Source of the DNA: Phycisphaerae bacterium
GTDB taxonomy: Bacteria; Planctomycetota; Phycisphaerae; UBA1845
Length of the DNA stretch: 39,686 nt
Reading direction: 5' to 3'
Assembly: GCA_029260115.1 (NCBI GenBank)
Contig: JAJDDW010000033.1
Coordinates: 1-39,686 of the forward strand
The notes under the pieces are model-generated. The model was not told the DNA's origin and searched no databases. It worked only from the letters and a program-made list of their open reading frames with translations. A program made the translations under genes and the position numbers. Below, piece by piece: positions 24,076-32,553 of the stretch; positions within the stretch are counted from its first letter, which is position 1; each line of letters opens with the position of its first letter.

Positions 24076-24897
24076 TCATGAGAGGTCAAACCAGGCCCGA
24101 AAAATCATACGGACCCCCGCCGCCATTAGTAGCAAGATAAAGGCCGCTTTTACCCATTTTTGTGGCAATCGGTGGGTTAGCCGACTGCCTATCATGCTTC
24201 CCACGATGGCTCCGGGGATGAGCAAGACGGCCAATTTTACTGGCTGTGACCAATCGCCGTGGAATTGCTGGTATGTGAAATTTTTGTAACTGGCACCGAG
24301 AAAGCTAGTCGTGACAATCAAAGCTGCGGAATTCGCGATAGCTGAGCGAATGCCTATACCGAGTAAACTGCGCTGCAGAGGGACTGCGACCACCCCGCCA
24401 CCTACGCCGAGAAACCCAGCGACCAGGCCCATTGGCAACGCGATGACCGCGGCCCGTTTCCAAGAAATCGCCACATTATTAACTTCGCATTCCCCAGCGT
24501 TTTCATCAATGACAGTAATGGCTTGTTTGCGGGCACGCCATAGTTCTATCACAGCGTTAACCAACAGGAATATACCAAAAGACATCCGTAAATTCGCTTC
24601 ACCACGACCGGAGAAGATGCCTTGTTCGCTCAAGCCAACCCCAGCCACCACCGCGAGCACGGCTAACGGTGCACATCGTTTTACGACGTGCCAATGAACC
24701 GCGCCAACCCGCCAATGGTGCATGACCGCAGGGACCACGACGCTGAAATTCATGATCATGGCCGTGGCTTGGTATAGATGCTGATTAGGCCCGAGGAACT
24801 CGGTCATCATCGGGATCATGACAATGCTTCCGCCAGTTCCGAGAAACCCGCCGACAACCCCGGCCATCACGCCAATGAGCATTACTAACCAAATCAA
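24076..24897 (-). CDS. TauE/SafE family permease
   Basis: Membrane protein of 273 residues with about eight helices in two repeats, of the TauE/SafE (DUF81) family of anion/sulfite exporters. The repeat signatures are GVVGGFLGTGGSIVMIPMM near the N-terminus and GLVAGFLGVGGGVVAVPLQ in the second half, each followed by ATAMI/NSAALI. The outermost start is a TTG at 24897 with GGAG 11 nt upstream; ATG at 24882 is an alternative. Substrates in the family are sulfur oxyanions or organosulfur compounds; which one is not shown here. Confidence 0.9.
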   Translation of the reverse strand: MIWLVMLIGVMAGVVGGFLGTGGSIVMIPMMTEFLGPNQHLYQATAMIMNFSVVVPAVMHHWRVGAVHWHVVKRCAPLAVLAVVAGVGLSEQGIFSGRGEANLRMSFGIFLLVNAVIELWRARKQAITVIDENAGECEVNNVAISWKRAAVIALPMGLVAGFLGVGGGVVAVPLQRSLLGIGIRSAIANSAALIVTTSFLGASYKNFTYQQFHGDWSQPVKLAVLLIPGAIVGSMIGSRLTHRLPQKWVKAAFILLLMAAGVRMIFRAWFDLS

Positions 24898-25046
24898 AAC
24901 TTTTCAATCTCCAAAGCCACCCCACCACTAACAATTGTCATACCCGAAAAGGAAGGGTTCCCGCTGTCGGGTGGCATGGGTAAGCAGCAGCTTATCCGTG
25001 TCTAAAGTATGCCTTAAAAACAACAGCAACTCTTCACTACCCTCAC

Positions 25047-26114
25047 CTACAAAATCAACATCGCATCACCATAACTGAAAAATCGATACTCTTTTTCAAC
25101 AGCATATCCATAGGCCTTCCTCGTCAGTGATTCACCCGCCAGGGCCATAACTAACGCCAACAGTGTGCTACGTGGCAAATGAAAATTTGTCAGTAAAAAG
25201 TCTACCACTCGAAATCGATAAGGCGGATAGATAAACGCCCGCGTCTCGCCGCTGCCAGGCTCAAGGCATGAGTCCGCTTTGGCCAACGCGGCCGCAGTTT
25301 CAAGTACCCGCACGGATGTTGTGCCAACAGCCCCAACACGCCCGCCCGCGCGACGACGTGCGACAATCGCCTCAACAACATCAGCAGAAATGTCATACTT
25401 CTCAGCGTGCATCATATGTGACGCAAGGTCATCCACCGTGATGGGTTTGAATGTCCCCAGGCCAACATGCAGCGTTACGAACGCCGTCGTAATATCATTA
25501 TCTTTACATTGCGTAAGAAGCTCATGCGTAAGATGAAGCCCAGCAGTCGGCGCAGCTATCGCCCCAGGATTTCTCGCAAACACGGTTTGGTAGCGACCCA
25601 CATCAACCTCGTCGCGATCGTCTTCAATATCACGCCGAATATAAGGCGGCAAAGGCGGGCGACCAATTTGATCCAAAATATCTTCGGCAGGCCCTTTCGG
25701 CGATATGGACACCAGCCAATGTCCTTGCCCCTGCGATTCTTGTAGTAGCATCTGCCTGAGTCGATCTGGGCTTACGTCGCCGTGGGATTCCAGCGTGAGC
25801 GTTTCTCCAGTTTGCAGCTTTCTCGACCCTTGCAACAGAACGACCCACGTGCCAGTCTCCCCCTCTTCGAGGAATAGGCCGGGTATCGCCCTGCCGGTCT
25901 GACGCCTAGCCAAAAACTTCGCTGGTAGAACTTTCGTATCGTTAAGTACCATTAAATCGCCGGGCGCCAGCCAATTCGGCAGCTCAGCCATGGTCGAGTC
26001 CGTCAGTTGTCCCGTGGCCCGCTCGACCACTAAAAGCCGGGCATCTGTACGATTTGGCGTGGGAGATTGAGCGATCAAGGCTTCTGGCAGCTCATAATCA
26101 AGCTGGTCAATCAT
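25047..26114 (-). CDS. queA: S-adenosylmethionine:tRNA ribosyltransferase-isomerase
   Basis: Enzyme that adds the epoxycyclopentane ring from SAM to preQ1 in tRNA, giving epoxyqueuosine. From the ATG at 26114 (MIDQLDYELPEALIAQSPTPNRTDARLLVV) it is 355 residues, normal for QueA; an open frame extends 38 codons upstream but has no family features. Typical blocks are LMVLNDTKVLPAKFLARR, PPLPPYIRR, YQTVFARNPGAIAAPTAGLHLT, FVTLHVGLGTFKPI, GGRVGAVGTTSVRVLE, and FLLTNFHLPRSTLLALVMALAG. No other queuosine gene is in the window. Confidence 0.96.
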   Translation of the reverse strand: MIDQLDYELPEALIAQSPTPNRTDARLLVVERATGQLTDSTMAELPNWLAPGDLMVLNDTKVLPAKFLARRQTGRAIPGLFLEEGETGTWVVLLQGSRKLQTGETLTLESHGDVSPDRLRQMLLQESQGQGHWLVSISPKGPAEDILDQIGRPPLPPYIRRDIEDDRDEVDVGRYQTVFARNPGAIAAPTAGLHLTHELLTQCKDNDITTAFVTLHVGLGTFKPITVDDLASHMMHAEKYDISADVVEAIVARRRAGGRVGAVGTTSVRVLETAAALAKADSCLEPGSGETRAFIYPPYRFRVVDFLLTNFHLPRSTLLALVMALAGESLTRKAYGYAVEKEYRFFSYGDAMLIL

Positions 26115-26281
26115 GAAAGATGGTCGATTATCGGCCTCGTCTGACACTAACCTGTTTCCCTTGTTTGGGGGCAAAATCGACCCGTTTATCGTCGGATGAT
26201 CGCTCACTTCGCCCGCCGGTGCAATCACCTGCCACGTTCTTCTTATAGAAGCATTGGCGCGATCATGCTACGATCGATGTA

Positions 26282-27217
26282 ATGAAAAGCAAAACAGGCT
26301 TCAAAGCATGGTTGTTATACGCCCTGGTTCGGGTCGCATTCTGCGTGGTTCAGATGTTCCCTATCGAGTGGAACCTACGTACGGCCCGTTTGCTCGCCCG
26401 TTTTTGGATCCGCGTCATGCCCAGACACCGTGAACGTGCCATTGCTGGTCTGAAACACGCATATGGAGACGAACTTTCGGATGAGAAAATCAGAAAACTA
26501 GCCGAAAAATCGTTGGCAAACGTAGTTATGTTTGCTATCGAAGCGGTGTGTGTGCCCAGGATGATTACGACTTCTACTTGGCCAAGATATATCCAGCTTC
26601 ATCAGGTGGATGAATTGATGCGAACGCTGCTTGCAAATCGAGGCGCGATTCTGATCACTGGACATTACGGCAGCTTTGAGATTATGGGGCATTTACTAGC
26701 TGCGGTAGGCTATCCCATGGTTTCCGTCATGAGACCTGTAGACAATTTTTATATCAATAATTTTCTCGTGCGAAGCAGACAGATTAGAGGCATGAAACTT
26801 TTGAATAAGAAAGGGGCATCCGCAGAAGTTAGTACTTTACTCGAAGAAGGTTCGCTAGTGGGATTCGTCGCCGATCAAGATGCCGGGCGGAAAGGCGTGT
26901 TCGTGGATTTCTTCGGCCAACCGGCCTCCACCTATAAATCCATAGGCCTACTAGCGATGTCCACTAACCGCCCGATCGCAGTTGGCTACGGTCGCCGCTT
27001 GGGAGATCATGCCCAATATGAAGTTGGCATAGCCCGTATCATTTTACCTGAAGAATGGCGCGATAAACCCGATCCGCTACGCTGGATCACGCAGACCTAT
27101 ACTTCTGCCTTGGAAACAGTCATAAGGGAAGAGCCTAGCCAATACTGGTGGCTACACCGGAGATGGAAGTCTAAGCCTCGGGTACGAAAAACAGAAGCCT
27201 CACAGGATATTGCCTAA
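26282..27217 (+). CDS. LpxL/HtrB-type lysophospholipid (lipid A) acyltransferase
   Basis: Membrane-anchored acyltransferase of 311 residues. One N-terminal hydrophobic segment (WLLYALVRVAFCVVQMFPI) is followed by the catalytic HX4E motif in ILITGHYGSFEIMGHLLAAVG. LVGFVADQDAGRKGVFVDFFGQPA is the second conserved block, and EEPSQYWWLHRRWKSKP near the C-terminus is the family ending. In lipid-A-making bacteria the family adds secondary acyl chains; the substrate here could also be another lysophospholipid. It diverges from queA, 168 nt away. Confidence 0.9.
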   Translation: MKSKTGFKAWLLYALVRVAFCVVQMFPIEWNLRTARLLARFWIRVMPRHRERAIAGLKHAYGDELSDEKIRKLAEKSLANVVMFAIEAVCVPRMITTSTWPRYIQLHQVDELMRTLLANRGAILITGHYGSFEIMGHLLAAVGYPMVSVMRPVDNFYINNFLVRSRQIRGMKLLNKKGASAEVSTLLEEGSLVGFVADQDAGRKGVFVDFFGQPASTYKSIGLLAMSTNRPIAVGYGRRLGDHAQYEVGIARIILPEEWRDKPDPLRWITQTYTSALETVIREEPSQYWWLHRRWKSKPRVRKTEASQDIA

Positions 27218-27313
27218 TAATGTAGGCAATAATGATGGCCGTCTTTCTGAACCGCGCCCATGAGGCAGCGGCGCTTGCCGCATTGGCAAGCCTAGCCTAA
27301 TGCTTTGGGTTGT

Positions 27314-27342
27314 TTGACCTTCCATTGTGACGTCTTTACAAT
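27314..27342 (+). promoter_or_regulatory. Promoter of trxA
   Basis: TTGACC, a 17-nt spacer and TACAAT at 27337-27342, 48 nt before the trxA start. Confidence 0.6.
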
Positions 27343-27389
27343 CCGGGAGGACGGAATCTCGATTTTCTATAGTGCATAAAGGAGGCGTC

Positions 27390-27725
27390 ATGGCCGGAGT
27401 CAACACACTACAATTTACCGACGAAAATTTTGAACAAGAAGTTGTCAAGTCCGAGCAGCCCGTGCTAGTAGACTTTTGGGCGGAGTGGTGCGGCCCGTGT
27501 AAAGCGTTAGGCCCCGTCATTGACGAACTGGCCACCCATTACGAGGGTAAGGCGAAAGTTGGCAAAATCGATACGGATGCCAATCGGGAAGTCTCGCTTC
27601 AATTTCAAATTAGCGCCATCCCCACTGTGATACTTTTCCATAAAGGCGAGATCGCAGAAAAGTTTGTTGGTTTGCGGAGTCAAAAAGACTTCCAAACGGC
27701 TATCGACAAACTAATAACGACCTAA
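27390..27725 (+). CDS. trxA: Thioredoxin
   Basis: Small dithiol-disulfide oxidoreductase of 111 residues. The active site is WAEWCGPCKALGPVIDEL, with the classical WCGPC, and the cis-Pro is in AIPTVILFHKG. The ATG at 27390 has a strong AAAGGAGG site 5 nt upstream, so longer in-frame starts are excluded. It has its own promoter. It could be the reductant for the APS reductase encoded at 16154-16870, though it is not linked to it. Confidence 0.96.
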   Translation: MAGVNTLQFTDENFEQEVVKSEQPVLVDFWAEWCGPCKALGPVIDELATHYEGKAKVGKIDTDANREVSLQFQISAIPTVILFHKGEIAEKFVGLRSQKDFQTAIDKLITT

Positions 27726-27842
27726 GTCGACAGTAATGGTAGCAGCTGTAATATCCTGTTGCGATCGACTATGGCTACATTCGTGAAGCTGTTTGATCTG
27801 ACGACAGCAATTAATTATTTGCCCAATATATTGGTGTAATTT

Positions 27843-29192
27843 ATGGTCCAACAGATGATCAATCTTGAGCAGTATGCCGAAGACACACCGTCGAACAAGA
27901 GCCAGCTCCACGGCGGTTGCGGCTCTTGTGGCAGCGGCTCTGCTGGTGAAGGTGGAAGCTGCGGCAATGGGCTGGAAAAAATTTACCCTACGACAGCCGT
28001 GCGTTTTGGGTATATGCGATACATTGGGGAATATTCTCACGCGCCAGACATGAAATTCAGTTGCGGCGCGAAGGTCGTCATTCAAACCCGTCGCGGGATC
28101 GAGATTGGCGAGCAAGTGTCACAAACGTGTCATGGCTGTTCAAAATCAGTAACCCGCGAACAAATGAAAGATTGGGTATCGCGATGCGGCGAGGACTCTT
28201 TCATTTTTGATGCCGGTCGAATTCTCAGAGAAGCCACAGCTGCCGATCTGGCGGAATATGCCCACATCCAGCAAACTTCGCTCCAACAACGAAAATTCTG
28301 CCAGCAGTTAGCCAATAAGCATAAGCTGCCGCTTCATGTGATCGATTGTGAAGCCATGTTTGGGGGCGAGCGGATCATCTTTTTCTTTTCCGCAGCCGAG
28401 CGTGTCGATTTTCGAAATATGGTCAAAGACCTAGCCCTGGAATACCGCACACGCATCGAAATGCGTCAGATTGGCGCACGAGACGAAGCCAGGCTGCTAG
28501 CTGATTACGAAACCTGTGGCCGGGAAGTTTGCTGTAAGGTTTTCTTAAAAACCCTACGTCCCGTCAGTATGCGGATGGCCAAGCAGCAGAAAGCCACACT
28601 GGACCCTTCTCAAGTTTCGGGCCGATGCGGCAGGCTCAAATGTTGCTTGCGATATGAGCACGTTGGCTACGAAGAAATGGACAAAACGATACCCAGAAAC
28701 GGCGTCCGTATCCGCACTGCCCACGGGGAAGGTGTCGTCGTCAATCGTCAGATATTGACGCAACTAGTTCAAATCAGAACGGATGAAAATCAATACATCA
28801 CCGTAGTAGCTGAAGACATTGAAGAAATCAACGTCAAGCCGCCGCCACCACAGGAGCGTCAACCTGATCGAGCGCCCCATGCTCGAACAGGCCGACCTGC
28901 AGGAGGACGCCAAGATAAACCACAGCCACGACCCGAACCTCGAAAACCTGAAGATCGTGCCGGTCAGCGCAATGGCGACCGACCCAACAGTGGGCAGGAC
29001 AAAAAAGTTGACGAATCAGCAACATCAGCGGGAACACCTGACAACGCTACGCCAGTCGGCGAGGATAACCAAGAGGAAAGTACTCAGAAACGCCGGGCAC
29101 GTCGTAGACGACGGCGCAAACCTAAAGGACCATCGGACGGACCTGCTGGAGGTTCCGGTCCGGCTCGGCCAGCGGGGCCAGATAATTCTTAG
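27843..29192 (+). CDS. PSP1-domain protein (RicT/YaaT-like)
   Basis: PSP1-domain protein of 449 residues. The core (residues about 70-335) is RicT-like: DCEAMFGGERIIFFFSAAERVDFRNMVKDLA, then RIEMRQIGARDEARLL, and the paired cysteine motifs CGREVCCK (Cys225, 230, 231) and RCGRLKCCLRYE (Cys262, 267, 268). In Bacillus RicT these Cys bind a [4Fe-4S] cluster with RicA/RicF and affect RNA processing and biofilm. Unusual additions are a Gly/Cys-rich N-terminus (GGCGSCGSGSAGEGGSCGNG, residues 24-43) and a long Pro/Arg-rich, low-complexity C-terminal tail ending in RRARRRRRRKPKG. The start is the ATG at 27843; the ATG at 27855 is possible. Trx upstream and a Minf_1886 gene downstream are on the same strand. 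Confidence 0.88.
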   Translation: MVQQMINLEQYAEDTPSNKSQLHGGCGSCGSGSAGEGGSCGNGLEKIYPTTAVRFGYMRYIGEYSHAPDMKFSCGAKVVIQTRRGIEIGEQVSQTCHGCSKSVTREQMKDWVSRCGEDSFIFDAGRILREATAADLAEYAHIQQTSLQQRKFCQQLANKHKLPLHVIDCEAMFGGERIIFFFSAAERVDFRNMVKDLALEYRTRIEMRQIGARDEARLLADYETCGREVCCKVFLKTLRPVSMRMAKQQKATLDPSQVSGRCGRLKCCLRYEHVGYEEMDKTIPRNGVRIRTAHGEGVVVNRQILTQLVQIRTDENQYITVVAEDIEEINVKPPPPQERQPDRAPHARTGRPAGGRQDKPQPRPEPRKPEDRAGQRNGDRPNSGQDKKVDESATSAGTPDNATPVGEDNQEESTQKRRARRRRRRKPKGPSDGPAGGSGPARPAGPDNS

Positions 29193-29241
29193 CCCAGAGG
29201 TTAGTAGCTTACTTTTTCAGGGGTTTTTTTTGAGCGAAGTT

Positions 29242-29787
29242 ATGGTAGGCGATAATAGTAAAACATTGGAAGACCTCGTCGAGCACGTAGATCGCTATCC
29301 TGGGGAGGCCTTTCTTTTTGTGCGCGACGCGCTAGGCTTTGCAGCGGAGCGCATACACGGCACGGAATCTGATGCCCATCGTAAGCTGCAACATTATCTC
29401 ATGATGAAGCAGATCGATTGGAACGATCTCATTGCGATGTATCACGGGGGCGAGCTACCTGAAAACATACTTGAAGTCATCGATGAAGCTGGTGGGTACG
29501 ATAACTTGAACCGTCATGTGGATGGTAAACAGCTTTGCTGGGGCTTGCGAGATTTCGCCATCGTGCGATGGGGTATGTTAGCCCAGACGGTATTAGCCAC
29601 CTGGAACATCACGAGAACGCAGGATTTCGGTCGAATCGTGTTTGGTTTTATCGAGCTTGATATGATGCAGAAACAGTCCGACGATACGATGGCAGATTTC
29701 GAAAATGTCTACTCATTCGACGATTCGTTTAGGGAGCCCTTCCAAAATGGGTTGGACAACGTCGAAAACCATTTGAGAAATAACTAG
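29242..29787 (+). CDS. Minf_1886 family protein (Verrucomicrobia/Planctomycetes-restricted)
   Basis: Protein of 181 residues from the ATG at 29242 (MVGDNSKTLEDLVEHVDRYPGEAFLFVRDALGFAAERIHG). The frame is open upstream into the RicT tail but that part is low complexity. The block HVDGKQLCWGLRDFAIVRWGMLAQTVLATWNITRTQDFGRIVFGFIE and the ending DTMADFENVYSFDDSF match the Minf_1886 family (TIGR04138), described as restricted to Verrucomicrobia and Planctomycetes. No biochemical role is known. Follows the PSP1 gene by 49 nt. Its stop overlaps the convergent tatA stop by 4 nt. Confidence 0.88.
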   Translation: MVGDNSKTLEDLVEHVDRYPGEAFLFVRDALGFAAERIHGTESDAHRKLQHYLMMKQIDWNDLIAMYHGGELPENILEVIDEAGGYDNLNRHVDGKQLCWGLRDFAIVRWGMLAQTVLATWNITRTQDFGRIVFGFIELDMMQKQSDDTMADFENVYSFDDSFREPFQNGLDNVENHLRNN

Positions 29788-30035
29788 GCTGGATGTTGGT
29801 TGTTGGACTGGTCATCGATCTTTGGTGGTGGTGTGCCTTCAAGCCGGGCCGATTCGTCGATGTCAGACTTGACGTCTTTGATACCCTTTTTGAATTCAAC
29901 GATACTTTTTCCCAGGTTTCTCGCGACATCTGGCAATCGCCGACCGAAGATCAACAAGGCCACGATGGCAATGATTATCCATTCCATGCCGCCAGGCAGC
30001 CCGAATGCGAGACTATGTATTTGATTTGCCAGCAT
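29784..30035 (-). CDS. tatA: Twin-arginine translocase subunit TatA
   Basis: Small Tat subunit of 83 residues. After a short N-terminal extension (MLANQIHSLAFGLPGG) it has the characteristic MEWIIIAIVALLIFGRRLPDVARNLGKSIVEFKKG: one transmembrane helix, FG hinge and amphipathic helix. The C-terminal tail is acidic and proline-rich. An AGGAG site lies 6 nt before the ATG at 30035. It could be a TatA or TatE copy; TatC and TatB are not in the window. Confidence 0.92.
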   Translation of the reverse strand: MLANQIHSLAFGLPGGMEWIIIAIVALLIFGRRLPDVARNLGKSIVEFKKGIKDVKSDIDESARLEGTPPPKIDDQSNNQHPA

Positions 30036-30266
30036 AACTAGCTCCTAAAGCGATCGGACCGCCAGCGCGGGGCCACCCTGCCTCGCGTAATTATAGCCTT
30101 ACACGTCCGATACCGTCAAAGACAATCTCCGTATCGACTAATTCCGCTCGATTCTGCTTGTTTTTCTTGTAAAGGCAACCCTTTCGCTTACAATCCCGCC
30201 TCGTTGAGATCGCTTTATTGCATCTCGCCAATGTGTATTACCTGTGTTGATAGCGATATTAACCTT

Positions 30267-32006
30267 ATGTCAAAACGTAGATTTCTCATCACCGCCGCCC
30301 TGCCGTACTCCAATGGTCGACTGCATGTTGGTCATATTGCCGGGGCGTATTTGCCAGCCGATACCTATACGCGATACCTGCGGGCCAGCGGTAACGAGGT
30401 TCGATTCATCTGCGGTAGCGACGATAATGGCGTGGCCGCTTTGCGTACCGCCCGGCAACAGGGTCGAGATGTGGCTGAGTTGACGGCGCATTTTAACAAA
30501 TCTCAGCAAACTGATTTTTTAGGATTGGGTATAAAATTCGATATCTACGGCGGGACACACCAGCCTGAATTTGTCGCCAATCATGAAAAATTTAGCCAAG
30601 ACTTCTTCCTGAAGATTCACGAAAAGGGCATGTTTACCAAAAAATCCGGGAAGCAGCTTTTTGATGTCGAGGCTGAGCAATTCTTACCGGATCGATTTGT
30701 TCGCGGCACTTGTCCACACTGCGGATCAGATAAAGCCTTCGGAGACCAATGCGAAGGCTGCGGCCGAGCGCTGGATCAAATTTCACTTATAAAGCCAATT
30801 AGTGTGCTCACGGAGACAACGCCAGAATTACGCGAGACTATTCACTGGTTTCTAAGGCTCGATCAATTACAGCCTAAACTAACTACTTGGCTAGCGGGAA
30901 AAAAGGATGGTCAAACGGAGGGGGCTACTTGGCGGGCGATTGTTATCAACCAATCGTTGGGACGTATCGAGGCCGATGGCCTGCCTGAGCGGGCCATGAC
31001 GCGCGACCTCACTTGGGGCGTGCCAGTTCCGCTTGATGATCCCGATGCCGAGGGAAAGTCGCTTTATGTTTGGTTCGATGCGCCTATTGGTTATGTGTCA
31101 TTCACGGCGGCCCTTTGCGAAAAGCTTGGTGAAGATGCGGGCGACTACGCGCGATGGTGGAAAGACCCGGATTGCAAAATCGTTCATTTTATCGGTGAGG
31201 ATAATATCGTGTTTCACGCGATAACTTGGCCTGCGATGGTGCTAGCTACGCATGATAGCGAGAGTATTCAGGGCGAACGCGGTGAGTATCAGATGCCGCA
31301 TAACGTGGTGTCGAACTCGTTTATGAATATCAAATTTCCTGGTCTGGACGAGGAAAAAATAAGTAAGAGTCGAGGCAACGCCGTTTGGATTGAGGATTAT
31401 CTGAAAAAGTTTGATCCGGATCCGCTTCGCTATTATTTGACGGTTGTCGCGCCGGAGTCTGCCAGGACGACCTTTGATATTGATGATTTTGTGGCACGCA
31501 ATAATGGCGAGCTGGTAAACGCGCTGGGCAATTTCTACAACCGTACCACGACGTTCGCTCATCGATATTTCGAGGGTAAGGTTCCAGCGGCAGGCCAGCG
31601 AGACGACGTGGATCATGCCCAAATTGAGCTATGTCGCACCACGATGGATACGGTGGGCAACTTGCTCGATGCGTGCCAATTCAAGGCGGCCATGGGCGAA
31701 GTGATGGTGTTAGCAAGGGCTGGGAATGGATATTTTGACCAGACCAAGCCGTTCTTATCTCGAAAGACCGATATGGCGGCCTGTGGACGGGCGATAAATG
31801 TGTGCCTCCAGACGTGTCGGACGATGGCGACGCTTATTGCCCCATTCTTACCATCAACGGCTAAAAAATGTGCTGGAATGCTCAATCTAGACGATACATA
31901 TTGTGCGTGGTCGTCTGCGGTTAGCCAATTGTCAGATGGTCAGCTATTGGGCGAGGCAGTCATACTGTTCAAGAAACTCGACGCGGCTGAGCTATTTAGC
32001 GAATAG
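30267..32006 (+). CDS. metG: Methionyl-tRNA synthetase (short form)
   Basis: Class I aminoacyl-tRNA synthetase of 579 residues from the ATG at 30267 (MSKRRFLITAALPYSNGRLHVGHI); the upstream in-frame ATG at 30204 adds a poorly conserved leader. The HIGH motif is HVGH (residues 20-23), and the KMSKS motif is KISKS (364-368). Four Cys in CPHC...CEGC (about 149-165) form the zinc knuckle. ITWPAMV and HNVVSNSFMNIKFPG blocks are typical. The protein ends shortly after the anticodon-binding helices and lacks the C-terminal EMAP/Trbp111 dimer domain. Four genes of a carbamoyltransferase cassette follow on the same strand, but co-transcription is not certain. Confidence 0.95.
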   Translation: MSKRRFLITAALPYSNGRLHVGHIAGAYLPADTYTRYLRASGNEVRFICGSDDNGVAALRTARQQGRDVAELTAHFNKSQQTDFLGLGIKFDIYGGTHQPEFVANHEKFSQDFFLKIHEKGMFTKKSGKQLFDVEAEQFLPDRFVRGTCPHCGSDKAFGDQCEGCGRALDQISLIKPISVLTETTPELRETIHWFLRLDQLQPKLTTWLAGKKDGQTEGATWRAIVINQSLGRIEADGLPERAMTRDLTWGVPVPLDDPDAEGKSLYVWFDAPIGYVSFTAALCEKLGEDAGDYARWWKDPDCKIVHFIGEDNIVFHAITWPAMVLATHDSESIQGERGEYQMPHNVVSNSFMNIKFPGLDEEKISKSRGNAVWIEDYLKKFDPDPLRYYLTVVAPESARTTFDIDDFVARNNGELVNALGNFYNRTTTFAHRYFEGKVPAAGQRDDVDHAQIELCRTTMDTVGNLLDACQFKAAMGEVMVLARAGNGYFDQTKPFLSRKTDMAACGRAINVCLQTCRTMATLIAPFLPSTAKKCAGMLNLDDTYCAWSSAVSQLSDGQLLGEAVILFKKLDAAELFSE

Positions 32007-32068
32007 TGAGTCACTAGCGTTCGACTTTAGCGGCAGGGTAGTATCCTAAATATTGGAAACGTGTGCGT

Positions 32069-32518
32069 ATGTTTACGGTTAATAAAAATCCGACTCCCCA
32101 AGACCTAAAGAAGTTTGGCTCAGCTATGATCATAGGCTTTGGCACATTGGCGATTCTATTGTGGGTGTTGCCTTGGATTCGATCGGGAGATTCCAGCGTC
32201 CTACAGTGGTCGGGATCTCGCGGCCAGTTGACAGCTATTATTTTTGTCGGCTTGGGTTTGTTTCTTGCAATTCTAGGTCATGGCATGCCCGCCGTTGCTA
32301 AGCCGGTTTATGTGACCTGGATGACCATCGCTACACCCGTCGGCCTGTTCATGAGCACCTTGGTGCTTAGCGTTCTATATTTTTTTTTGCTTCCGGTCTT
32401 TGCCATTCTCGTTCGGCGGTCTGACCCGTTGCGTACGAAAACTGAAGGTAAAGAGACCTATTGGGAAAATTACAAACCTTACGAACCAACGATTGAGCGT
32501 ATGCGTCGCCCGTTCTAG
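32069..32518 (+). CDS. SxtJ-family membrane protein
   Basis: Membrane protein of 149 residues with about four helices. It begins MFTVNKNPTPQDLKKFGSAMIIGF and ends with a cytosolic RRSDPLRTKTEGKETYWENYKPYEPT segment, both typical of the SxtJ family. In cyanobacteria SxtJ lies next to the carbamoyltransferase SxtI and SxtK in saxitoxin clusters, and similar trios occur in many bacteria without toxin genes. Here it precedes a carbamoyltransferase by 35 nt and, after that, a DUF5989/SxtK-like peptide. Its role is unknown; accessory to the carbamoyltransferase is inference. The ATG at 32069 is chosen; GTG at 32063 is an alternative. Confidence 0.8.
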   Translation: MFTVNKNPTPQDLKKFGSAMIIGFGTLAILLWVLPWIRSGDSSVLQWSGSRGQLTAIIFVGLGLFLAILGHGMPAVAKPVYVTWMTIATPVGLFMSTLVLSVLYFFLLPVFAILVRRSDPLRTKTEGKETYWENYKPYEPTIERMRRPF

Positions 32519-32553
32519 TGAGATCGTAACTAAGCATCAAGAGGAATCCGATT

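Noticed and set aside
23770..24081. Plus-strand ORF of 103 codons
   Set aside because: It opposes the small lipoprotein gene, has biased Ser/Thr/Pro content typical of an antisense frame and no RBS.
28819..29241. Upstream extension of the Minf_1886 frame over the RicT tail
   Set aside because: The sequence is low complexity and out of frame with the RicT gene; the family begins near the ATG at 29242.
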